This document shows positions 1-7,073 of a stretch of 64,000 nt of DNA, piece by piece. The stretch is from NCBI GenBank assembly GCA_963745915.1, contig CAVUZA010000002.1, positions 2,046,001 through 2,110,000 of the forward strand, in the 5' to 3' direction. This DNA is from VRUE01 sp963745915. GTDB lineage: Bacteria > Actinomycetota > Thermoleophilia > Solirubrobacterales > 70-9. How positions within the stretch are numbered: position 1 is the stretch's first letter; each line of letters begins with the position of its first letter. The notes beneath the pieces were generated by a model. That model searched no databases and was not told the DNA's origin. It was given only the letters and a program-made list of their open reading frames with translations. The translations under genes and the position numbers were made by a program.

Positions 1-444
1 TTCCAGCGCGGCTTCCAGCTCAACACCGCGATCGCCGCGACGATGGAGCTGCTCAACGACGCCTACCGGCTCAAGGACGGCCTCTACGCCGACCCGGCGG
101 GGACCGCCGCGGTGCGCTTCGCCGCCGCCACCGCCGCCTCGCTCGTCTTCCCCTTCGCGCCCCACATCGCCGCCGAGGTCTGGGAGCGGCTCGAAGGCAG
201 CCGCGTCTGGGAGCAGCCCTGGCCGCAGGCCGACCCGGCCCTGCTCAGCAGCGAGACGGTGACCCTGGTCGTCCAGGTCAACGGCAAGCTGCGCGACCGG
301 ATCGAGGCCGGCGCCGAGGCCTCCGAGGAGGAGTTGCTCGCCCTCGCCCGCGCCAGCGAGAAGGTCGCCCGCTTCCTCGACGGCAAGCAGGTGGTCAAGG
401 AGATCGTCGTGCCGGGCAAGCTCGTCAACCTGGTCGTGCGCTGA
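1..444 (+). CDS. leuS: Leucyl-tRNA synthetase, C-terminal part (partial)
   Basis: Cytoplasmic class I aminoacyl-tRNA synthetase charging tRNA-Leu. Only the last 147 residues are in the window; the frame is open from base 1. The visible part is the helical anticodon-binding domain (LVFPFAPHIAAEVWERL) followed by the small C-terminal domain with the typical VQVNGKLRDRI strand and a lysine-rich end (KVVKEI-like, VPGKLVNLVV). The catalytic HIGH and KMSKS motifs lie upstream, outside the window. The gene ends 42 bases before the cupin gene. Family assignment is firm from the VNGKLRD and FPFAPH blocks. Confidence 0.93.
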   Translation, partial: FQRGFQLNTAIAATMELLNDAYRLKDGLYADPAGTAAVRFAAATAASLVFPFAPHIAAEVWERLEGSRVWEQPWPQADPALLSSETVTLVVQVNGKLRDRIEAGAEASEEELLALARASEKVARFLDGKQVVKEIVVPGKLVNLVVR

Positions 445-485
445 GCCTGGGCCGTCCCGGCTCGGGTTTCTGGTACAAAGCCGCC

Positions 486-881
486 GTGCTCGTCAGGAGG
501 CTCTCAGAGGCGGCGGTGGAGGATTGGCACCGGCTGCGGACCAAGGTGTTGATGGACGCCGGCGAACTCGGCGCCCGCAACCTCTCGGTGACCTGGCTGG
601 AGCTGCCCGCCGGCGCCGAGCAGGAGCTGCGCTCCCACGAAGAGGCCGAGCAGGTCTACGTCGTCGTCCGCGGCAGCGGCGCGATGTCGGTGGCCGGCGA
701 CACCCAGCGGGTGGGGGAGGGCGACCTGATCCTCGTCCCGCCGGCGACCGACCACTCGATCGCCAACGACGGCGATTCCGAGTTCGCCTGCATCTCGGTC
801 CAGTCGCCGCCGGTGGCTGCTGCCGAGCTCTACAGCGACCAGCTGGCCGAGGTCGCCGGCTACGACGACGAAGACCTGTAG
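486..881 (+). CDS. Small cupin-domain protein
   Basis: A single-domain cupin of 131 residues. Cupin motif 1 is around residues 50-65 (SHEEAEQVYVVVRGSG) and motif 2 around 78-92 (GEGDLILVPPATDHS), giving the His/Glu/His metal-site pattern. The GTG start lies 6 bases after TACAAA (474-479), in keeping with the leaderless pattern seen elsewhere; an internal ATG at 552 would cut conserved sequence. Such stand-alone cupins are often metal-binding enzymes or sensors; the substrate cannot be told. The gene stands alone between leuS and comEA. Confidence 0.8.
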   Translation: MLVRRLSEAAVEDWHRLRTKVLMDAGELGARNLSVTWLELPAGAEQELRSHEEAEQVYVVVRGSGAMSVAGDTQRVGEGDLILVPPATDHSIANDGDSEFACISVQSPPVAAAELYSDQLAEVAGYDDEDL

Positions 882-938
882 CTAAGTCGCGCGCTTTTGC
901 GCGCCACCCGTGCGCCGGGATCGGCCAGGCTGGCGGCG

Positions 939-1514
939 ATGCCGGACCTCTCGCGCTCCCAGATAGCGGTCTACGGCGCCGTCGCGGTCGCCCTGCTGCT
1001 GCTCGGCACCCGCGCGATCCGCGCCGAGGGCAGCGGCCCGGAGCCGGCCGCCGCGGCCGGGCGGGGCAATCTGACGATCGATACCGGCGGGGGCGGCGAC
1101 GTCGTCGTCCACGTCGCCGGCGCCGTGGCGCGGCCCGGCGTCTACCGCCTGCCGGCCGGCTCGCGGGTCAACGACGCCGTGGCGCGCGCCGGCGGGCCGC
1201 GCGGAGGGGCGCTTCTGGAAGCGATCAACCTCGCCGCCAAGCTCGCCGACGGGCAGCAGGTGGTGGTGCCGCGGCGGGGCCCGGCCGGGGCGGCGCTGGG
1301 CGTGGCCGGGGCCAGCGAAGACGGCCCGATCAGCCTCGGCACGGCGACCGCCGAGCAGCTCGAAGAGATCGACGGGATCGGGCCGGTGACCGCGGGCAAG
1401 ATCGTCGAATACCGCGACCAGCAGGGCGGCCTCGCCTCGGTCGACCAGCTCGACGCGGTGAGCGGCATCGGGCCGGCGACGATGGAGTCGCTGCGCGCCC
1501 GGCTGCAACCCTGA
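939..1514 (+). CDS. comEA: ComEA-like DNA-binding competence protein
   Basis: Membrane-anchored DNA receptor of the natural transformation machinery. The 191-residue protein has one transmembrane segment at about residues 7-28, then an SLBB-type domain (VHVAGAVARPGVYRL) and two C-terminal helix-hairpin-helix motifs (EEIDGIGPVTAGKI and DAVSGIGPATMESL) that bind the DNA backbone. The ATG at 939 is preferred over an upstream GTG at 897 because the membrane segment follows directly. comEC starts four bases after its stop, so the two are one transcription unit and support a DNA-uptake role. Confidence 0.88.
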   Translation: MPDLSRSQIAVYGAVAVALLLLGTRAIRAEGSGPEPAAAAGRGNLTIDTGGGGDVVVHVAGAVARPGVYRLPAGSRVNDAVARAGGPRGGALLEAINLAAKLADGQQVVVPRRGPAGAALGVAGASEDGPISLGTATAEQLEEIDGIGPVTAGKIVEYRDQQGGLASVDQLDAVSGIGPATMESLRARLQP

Positions 1515-1517
1515 GCG

Positions 1518-3362
1518 ATGGCGGCCGGCCGGCCCTCGCGGCTGCTCGTCGCCGGGCTCTGCCTCGTGGTCGCGCTCGCCCTCACCCACCGCGACCAGAT
1601 TCACGCCCGCGCCGCGGCGGCGCTCGGCCGCGGCATGCCGGCGCGCGAGGCGGCCCTGGCGCGCGGCTTCGTCCTCGGCGAGGACGAGCGGGTCGACGAG
1701 GCCACGGTCGAGGACTTCCGCCGCAGCGGCCTGGCGCACCTGCTCGCGGTCAGCGGCCAGAACGTCGCCCTGCTCGGGCTGCTGGCGATGCCGCTGCTGG
1801 CGGCGCTGGGGATGCCGCTGCGCACGCGCCTGCTCTGGGTGCTGGCGGCGATCGCCGTATACGTGCCGCTGGCCGGCGCCGGGCCGTCGATCGTCCGCGC
1901 CGGGACGATGGGCGGGCTCTCGCTGCTCGCCCTGCTCGCCGGCCGGCGCGCCTCGCGCCTCTACGCGCTGGCGGTCGCGGCGCTGGTCGGCCTCGCCCTC
2001 GACCCGGGCATCGCCGCCGACGTCGGCTGGCAGCTGAGCTTCGCCGCGGTGCTCGGCATCCTCGCCCTCGGCCGGCCGCTGCGGGTGGCGATCTGCGCCT
2101 GGCTCGGCGGCGCGCGCGGCTGGCGCGGGGCCCTGGCCGAGGGCGCCGCGCTGACGATCGCCGCCACCCTGGCGACGGCGCCGCTGGTCGCCTTCCACTT
2201 CGAGGCGATCTCGACCACGACCCTGGCCGCCAACCTGCTCGCCCTGCCCGCGGTCGCGCCGGCGATGTGGCTCGGGATGCTGGCCGGAATCGCCGGCCAG
2301 GTCCCCGGCTTCCCGGTCGCCCCGCTCAACGCGCTCGACGCCCCGCTGCTCGCCTACATCGCCCAGGTGGCCGCCTGGTGCGGCCGCCCCTCCTGGGCCT
2401 ACCCCGACGTCCACCTCGGCCCCGGCGGCCTCGCCGCTTCCTACGCCGCCATCGCCCTGGCCGCAGCCCTCCTCCACCTCGGGTGCAACGCGTTTCGGCC
2501 TCCACAGAGCCGAAACACGTTGCACCGTCAGCGTCGTCGGTGGCTTGGGGTGGCGGTGGCGCTCCTGGCGCTCGCGCTGGCCTGGGCCGGGACGCGGGGC
2601 GGGGAGGTGGCGGCGCGGCCGGTGGCCGGGCTGCGGGTCTCGGTGCTCGACGTCGGCCAGGGCGACGCGATCCTGCTGCAGCCGGCACGGGCGCCGGCGG
2701 TCCTGGTCGACGGCGGGCCGCCGGGCGAGGGACTGGCGGCGATCCTGCGCGGGGCCGGGGTCGAGAAACTCGGGGCGGCGATCGTCAGCCACGAACAGTC
2801 CGACCACGCCGGCGGCGTCGAGGAGCTGCTCGGTCGCTTCCCGGTCGGGCGGCTCGCCTACGCCCGGCTCAGCCGCCGCCTGCGCGGCGAGGCGCGGGCG
2901 GCCGGGGTCGCCACCGAGCGCCTCGCCGCAGGCGCGGTCCTGCGCTCCGGGGGCCTGCGGCTGGAAGCGCTCTGGCCGCCGCCGTCGCTGCTCGCGGCGC
3001 CGCTCGCCGGCGCCGACCCGAATTCCCAGGCGCTGGTCCTGCTCGCCCGCTGGCGCCGCTTCTCGATCCTGCTCAGCGCCGACGCCGAGGCGGAGGCGGT
3101 GCCGCTCGACCCCGGCCCGGTCGACGTGCTCAAGGTGGCGCACCACGGTAGCGAGGACGCCGGCCTCGCCGCGCTGCTCGAGCGCACGCGGCCGCGGCTG
3201 GCGGTGATCTCGGTCGGCGCCGGCAACCCCTACGGGCACCCGGCGCCGGCGACCCTGGCGGTGCTCGCCGCCGCCGGAGTGCCGGTCATGCGCACCGACG
3301 TCGACGGTGCCGTGGTGCTCGAAGTCGGCCGCGGCACGATCAGGGCCGAGGCCGGTGGCTGA
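1518..3362 (+). CDS. comEC: ComEC/Rec2-type DNA uptake channel protein
   Basis: Inner-membrane channel for single-stranded DNA entry during transformation. The 614-residue protein begins close to the Competence domain (many membrane helices, motif AHLLAVSGQNVALLG) and ends in a metallo-beta-lactamase-like domain (VLDVGQGDAILLQ, SHEQSDHAGG, KVAHHGSEDAG). It is shorter than full ComEC because little of the N-terminal OB region precedes the Competence domain. The metal motif reads HEQSDH, with Gln where the classical motif has His. A 45-base palindrome (2482-2526) is read in frame between the membrane and lactamase domains. It is probably co-transcribed with comEA. Confidence 0.9.
   Translation: MAAGRPSRLLVAGLCLVVALALTHRDQIHARAAAALGRGMPAREAALARGFVLGEDERVDEATVEDFRRSGLAHLLAVSGQNVALLGLLAMPLLAALGMPLRTRLLWVLAAIAVYVPLAGAGPSIVRAGTMGGLSLLALLAGRRASRLYALAVAALVGLALDPGIAADVGWQLSFAAVLGILALGRPLRVAICAWLGGARGWRGALAEGAALTIAATLATAPLVAFHFEAISTTTLAANLLALPAVAPAMWLGMLAGIAGQVPGFPVAPLNALDAPLLAYIAQVAAWCGRPSWAYPDVHLGPGGLAASYAAIALAAALLHLGCNAFRPPQSRNTLHRQRRRWLGVAVALLALALAWAGTRGGEVAARPVAGLRVSVLDVGQGDAILLQPARAPAVLVDGGPPGEGLAAILRGAGVEKLGAAIVSHEQSDHAGGVEELLGRFPVGRLAYARLSRRLRGEARAAGVATERLAAGAVLRSGGLRLEALWPPPSLLAAPLAGADPNSQALVLLARWRRFSILLSADAEAEAVPLDPGPVDVLKVAHHGSEDAGLAALLERTRPRLAVISVGAGNPYGHPAPATLAVLAAAGVPVMRTDVDGAVVLEVGRGTIRAEAGG
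2482..2526. repeat. Family C palindrome inside comEC
   Basis: Arms at 2482-2499 and 2509-2526 pair at 17 of 18 positions around a 9-base loop. The outer arm GGTGCAACGCGTTT is shared with the palindrome in the sigma factor gene at 38835-38875. Length 45 bases keeps the comEC frame; without it the linker would run from HLG straight into QRRRW. It is best read as an in-frame palindromic insertion. Confidence 0.75.
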
Positions 3363-3439
3363 GCGCAGCCTCAACGGATCTACGAGGCACTATTGGGGCT
3401 TTGGCGCCGCGGGCCTCCTGCGACCGGCGCGCCGTGTCG

Positions 3440-4153
3440 ATGAGCGGAGCAGTGGCCAGCGGGCACAGACAGGCATGCCGCAAGTCCCTTCCCCACCTCA
3501 GCCTGGCCGGGGACGGGCTCCTGGTGCGGCTGCGCAGCGTCACCCTCGCCCTCCTCGGCCTGGTCGCCGCGGTCGGCCTCGGCCTGGTCGGGTTGGTCTC
3601 CCAGCAGGGCTGGCCGAGCGTCGCCAGCGGCCCGCTGCCGGCCGCCCCGCCGCGCTTCGCCCACAACGAGACGATCGCCCTCGCCGCGCCGCCCCTGAGG
3701 CCGCCGCGCCCGCGGCCTGCCGCCGGCGCCGCGCGCGAGCGCCCGGCCGCCGTCGAGGTCGGGACCCCGCCGCCGGCCGCCGCCGGCTCCGGTCCGGGCG
3801 GGACGACTGTCGCCCCGGGCGGCGTCGTCGCCGCGCCGCCGTCGCATCCGGCCCAGCCGCGGCCCGACCAGCCCGAGCCGCAGGCGAGCCCCGTGCCCGA
3901 GCAGGCGTCGCCCCCGCCCGAGACGACCCAGCCGCCGCCGCAAGCCGCCAGGCCGCAGCCCGCGCCCGCGCCCGAGCCGCCGCCGGCCGCCACCCCGGCG
4001 ACGACCTCGCCGGGCCACTCCGGCGAGGCCCCCGGGCACCAGCCCGAGTGGCACGGGCCTTCGTCCTGGGGCGGCGACGATGAGCACGGCTGGGGCGGCG
4101 GCGACGGACACCGCGGCGGCGAGCGCGCGGGCCACGGCTGGGGCCGCCACTAG
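3440..4153 (+). CDS. Proline-rich membrane-anchored hypothetical protein
   Basis: No family recognised. From the ATG at 3440 the product is 237 residues. A short basic N-terminus is followed by one membrane segment (LALLGLVAAVGLGLVGL, about residues 36-53), then a long low-complexity Pro/Ala/Gln region and a Gly/His/Trp-rich tail (HGWGGGDGHRGGERAG). This suggests a protein anchored in the membrane with an extended outside part that may span the cell wall. A TTG start at 3401 in the same frame is possible. It sits between comEC and holA; whether it has a competence role is only positional inference. Extreme composition could make part of the frame fortuitous. Confidence 0.5.
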   Translation: MSGAVASGHRQACRKSLPHLSLAGDGLLVRLRSVTLALLGLVAAVGLGLVGLVSQQGWPSVASGPLPAAPPRFAHNETIALAAPPLRPPRPRPAAGAARERPAAVEVGTPPPAAAGSGPGGTTVAPGGVVAAPPSHPAQPRPDQPEPQASPVPEQASPPPETTQPPPQAARPQPAPAPEPPPAATPATTSPGHSGEAPGHQPEWHGPSSWGGDDEHGWGGGDGHRGGERAGHGWGRH

Positions 4154-4156
4154 ACT
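4151..4156 (+). promoter_or_regulatory. -10 hexamer TAGACT before holA
   Basis: TAGACT lies 7 bases before the GTG at 4164, so transcription would start at or next to the start codon. The same TAGACT hexamer precedes the hadA-like gene, hrcA, uvrA and (minus strand) the ROK kinase at 6-8 bases. It overlaps the stop codon region of the preceding gene. Confidence 0.5.
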
Positions 4157-4163
4157 CGGCCGC

Positions 4164-5144
4164 GTGGCCGAGGGACTGTCAGCGCTCTACCTGATCGCCG
4201 GCACCGACGGGGCGAAGATCGACGCCACCCGGGCCCGGCTGCGCGCCCGCGCCGAAGGCGACGGCGGCGCCGGGGCGCTCGAGGTCTTCGAGGCGGCCGA
4301 GGGCCGCGGGTCGCCCGACCACGAGGCGCTGCTCGCCGCGATCCCGGCGATGTCGCTGACCGAGACCCGGCGCTACCTGCTCGCCGACGGGGTCGAGCGC
4401 TGGCGTGACAAGCAGCAGGGGGCGGTCGCCGGGGCGCTGGCCGAGCTGCCGCCCGACCTGACCGTGGTCCTGATCGCCCGCGCCAAGGCGCCGGCCAAGC
4501 TGCGCAAGGCGGTCGCCGGCGCCGGCGGCGAGATCCACGAGTTCGAGGCGCCGAAGCCGCGCGAGATGCCCGGCCTCCTGGTCCGCGACGCCAAACGGCT
4601 CGGCTTCGCGCTGGAGCCGGCCGCCGCGCGCCTGCTCGTAGAGCGCATGGGGACCGGCCCGGTGCGCCTGCGCAACGAGCTCGAGCGGCTGGCGCTCTGG
4701 GCCGGGGAGGGGGGCAGCGTCGGCCTCGCCGACCTCGAAGCGATGATCTCCGACACCTCCGAGGCGGCGGTCTGGTCGCTCTCCGACGCCCTGCTCGAAC
4801 GCGACGCCGCGGCGGCGGGGGCGATCGCCGAGCGGCTCGTCGCCCAGGGGGAGAACGTCACCGGGCTGATCTACGGCCTCGCCTCGCGCCTGCGCAAGGC
4901 GCTGGCGGCGGCGGCGCAGCTGGCCGAAGGGGCGCCGCCGAAGCAGGTCGAGTCGGGGCTCGGCATGCACCCCTACGCGGCCCGGCAGCTGGTCTCGCGC
5001 CTCGGCCGCACCGACCTGGCCGCCCTGCGCGCGGCGGCGATCGCCCTCGCCGACCTCGAGGTCTGGTGCCGCGGCGGCGCCGACTACGGCGACGAGCTGG
5101 CGCTGACCCTGGCCCTGCGGCGGGCGGTCGGCGCTCCGGCCTGA
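4164..5144 (+). CDS. holA: DNA polymerase III subunit delta
   Basis: Clamp-loader subunit that opens the beta clamp. The 326-residue product starts LYLIAGTDGAKID and matches the HolA layout: degenerate AAA+ N-terminus, middle part (FEAPKPREMPGLLVRDAKRLG) and C-terminal helical collar (LIYGLASRLRKALAAAAQLAEG). The GTG at 4164 is chosen because it lies 7 bases after TAGACT and just before conserved sequence; the longer frame from 4080 adds only low-complexity residues overlapping the previous gene. The com-holA-rpsT order is common in bacteria and supports the call. Confidence 0.9.
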   Translation: MAEGLSALYLIAGTDGAKIDATRARLRARAEGDGGAGALEVFEAAEGRGSPDHEALLAAIPAMSLTETRRYLLADGVERWRDKQQGAVAGALAELPPDLTVVLIARAKAPAKLRKAVAGAGGEIHEFEAPKPREMPGLLVRDAKRLGFALEPAAARLLVERMGTGPVRLRNELERLALWAGEGGSVGLADLEAMISDTSEAAVWSLSDALLERDAAAAGAIAERLVAQGENVTGLIYGLASRLRKALAAAAQLAEGAPPKQVESGLGMHPYAARQLVSRLGRTDLAALRAAAIALADLEVWCRGGADYGDELALTLALRRAVGAPA

Positions 5145-5145
5145 G

Positions 5146-5415
5146 CTACTTGGCGGCGGCGGTGGCGGCGAGCTTGGCGGCGCGGGACTTCTTGCGGGCG
5201 CCAGTGTTGCGGTGCATGCCGCCCTTCTGGACGGCCTTGTCGATCTTCGCGATCAGGGCCCGGTGCTCGCTCTCGACCTTGGCTGCGTCGCCGGCCTCGA
5301 CCGCGCTCTCGAGGCGGCGGAAGTAGGTCTTGACCGTGCTGGTCAGCAGCCGGTTCTCGGTGCGCTCGCGCTCGCTGCGCAGTATCCGCTTCTTCTGTGA
5401 GGCTATGTTGGCCAT
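5146..5415 (-). CDS. rpsT: 30S ribosomal protein S20
   Basis: Primary 16S rRNA-binding protein of the small subunit. 89 residues, very basic, with the typical start MANIASQKKRILRSERERTENR and the end KGGMHRNTGARKKSRAAKL. It is convergent with holA, with one base between the stop codons. A -10-like TATAGT on the minus strand (plus 5462-5467) would give a leader of about 40 bases, unlike the leaderless genes nearby. Assignment is certain. Confidence 0.97.
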   Translation of the reverse strand: MANIASQKKRILRSERERTENRLLTSTVKTYFRRLESAVEAGDAAKVESEHRALIAKIDKAVQKGGMHRNTGARKKSRAAKLAATAAAK

Positions 5416-5483
5416 GAGTCAGGTGCCTGGAGGGCGCCGAGCCCCCTCTGGGCGGCCGCCGACTATAGCGACTGAGACCGAGC

Positions 5484-7073
5484 TTGGAGACGCCCAAGGC
5501 ACCTGAAAGCCCCGACCGCGAGCGCCCGGGGCGGATTGCGCGCTCGACCGCGTTCTTCTCGCTCGCCACCGCCGCCTCCCGCATCGCCGGCCTGGTGCGC
5601 GAGGTGGTCGCCGCCTACTACTACGGCGTCAACGGCCCGATGTCGGCCTTCACGGTCGCCTTCCAGGTGCCCAACCTGGTCCGCGCCCTGTTCGCCGACG
5701 CCGCCCTGCAGCCCGCCTTCGTGCCGATCTTCACCGAGCAGCTCGAGCGCAAGAACTACCGCGAGGCCTTCCGCCTCGCCTCGACCCTGCTGCTGCTCGT
5801 CACCCTGGTGCTGGGCGCGATCACCGCCCTCTTCGTCCTCGCCGCGCCGGTGATCATGCCGCTCGTCGCGCCCGGCTTCGAAGGGGCGCTGCTCGACCTG
5901 ACGATCACCCTCTCGCAGATCCTCTTCCCGATCCTGATCCTGCTCGGGGCGAGCGGCGTCGTCGTCGGCATCCTCAACAGCTACGACCGCTTCGGCGCCT
6001 TCGCGATCTCGCCGCTGTTCTGGAACCTGACGATCATCCTCCTCGTCGTCGTCCTCGCGCCGCTGTTCGAGGGCGAAGACCGGATCTACGCCTACGCGAT
6101 CGGGATCCTGGTCGGCACCCTGGTCCAGCTGACGATCCCGACCTGGGACCTGCGCAACACGCCGTTCAAGTTCGAGTGGAGCTTCGAGTGGCGCAACCCC
6201 GACGTGCGCCGCGTCCTGCTGCTGATGCTGCCGGTGACGATCAGCCTCGGCCTGATCAACTTCAACCTGCTGATCAACAGCCTCTTCGGCACCCTGGTCT
6301 CCGACCAGGCGCCGGCGGCGATCGACAAGGCGTTCCGCATCTACCAGCTGCCGCAGGGGATCTTCTCGGTGGCGATCGCGACCGTCCTCTTCCCGACCCT
6401 GGCCCGCTTCGCCACCCGCGGCGAGCACGACAACCTGCGGGCGACGATGGCCAACGGCATGCGCCAGATCCTCTTCGTCCTGGTGCCGGCGGCGGCCGCC
6501 GTGCTGGTGCTCGCCGAGCCGATGATCCGCCTCGTCTACCAGCGCGGCGAGTTCACCCCCGAGCAGACGACGCTGGTCGCCACGGCGCTCTTCTGGTTCG
6601 CCTTCTCGCTGCCCACCAACGGCCTCTTCCTGCTCCTCACCCGCACCTTCTTCAGCCTGCAGCGGCCCTGGGTGCCGACCGCGATCGCCGCCGCCAACCT
6701 CGCCGTCACCGCGCTCGCCGCGCTCGGCCTCTACCACCTCGGCGTCGGCGGCATCGTCGCCGCCACGGTGCTCGCCACCGCCGCCAGCGTCGTCCTCCAG
6801 GTCATCATCCTGCGCCGCCTGCTCGGCGGCCTCGAGCTCGGCCGCCTGCTCGAGACGGCCATCCGCATCACCCTCGCCGCCGCCGCCCTCGCCGCGGTCA
6901 GCTACGGCGTCTGGGACCTGCTCGACGCCGCCCTCGGCCGCGGCCTCGCCGGCCAGATCGTCTCGCTCGGCGTGGGGCTCGGCCTGGGAGGCCTCGTCTA
7001 CGTCGGCGCGGCCAAGCTGCTGCGCATCCAGGAGTTGGAGCAGATCATGAGGCTGCTGCCAGGTCGGGGCTAG
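5484..7073 (+). CDS. murJ: Lipid II flippase MurJ
   Basis: Polytopic membrane protein (about 14 helices, 529 residues) of the MOP superfamily that flips lipid II for peptidoglycan synthesis. Diagnostic MviN/MurJ segments are present: RIAGLVREVVAAYYYG, FRVPNLVRALFADAA-like sequence, AFVPIFTEQL, and PQGIFSVAIATVLFPTLAR. TTG is the only reasonable start; a TATAGC hexamer lies 14 bases upstream in the 68-base gap shared with the divergent rpsT. The next gene starts immediately after its stop. Confidence 0.95.
   Translation: METPKAPESPDRERPGRIARSTAFFSLATAASRIAGLVREVVAAYYYGVNGPMSAFTVAFQVPNLVRALFADAALQPAFVPIFTEQLERKNYREAFRLASTLLLLVTLVLGAITALFVLAAPVIMPLVAPGFEGALLDLTITLSQILFPILILLGASGVVVGILNSYDRFGAFAISPLFWNLTIILLVVVLAPLFEGEDRIYAYAIGILVGTLVQLTIPTWDLRNTPFKFEWSFEWRNPDVRRVLLLMLPVTISLGLINFNLLINSLFGTLVSDQAPAAIDKAFRIYQLPQGIFSVAIATVLFPTLARFATRGEHDNLRATMANGMRQILFVLVPAAAAVLVLAEPMIRLVYQRGEFTPEQTTLVATALFWFAFSLPTNGLFLLLTRTFFSLQRPWVPTAIAAANLAVTALAALGLYHLGVGGIVAATVLATAASVVLQVIILRRLLGGLELGRLLETAIRITLAAAALAAVSYGVWDLLDAALGRGLAGQIVSLGVGLGLGGLVYVGAAKLLRIQELEQIMRLLPGRG

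Noticed and set aside
524..3151. Long open frames on both strands over comEA-comEC (up to 875 codons) made mostly of Arg, Pro, Ala and Gly.
   Set aside because: Shadow frames of GC-rich genes; no domains, and they cross real gene boundaries.
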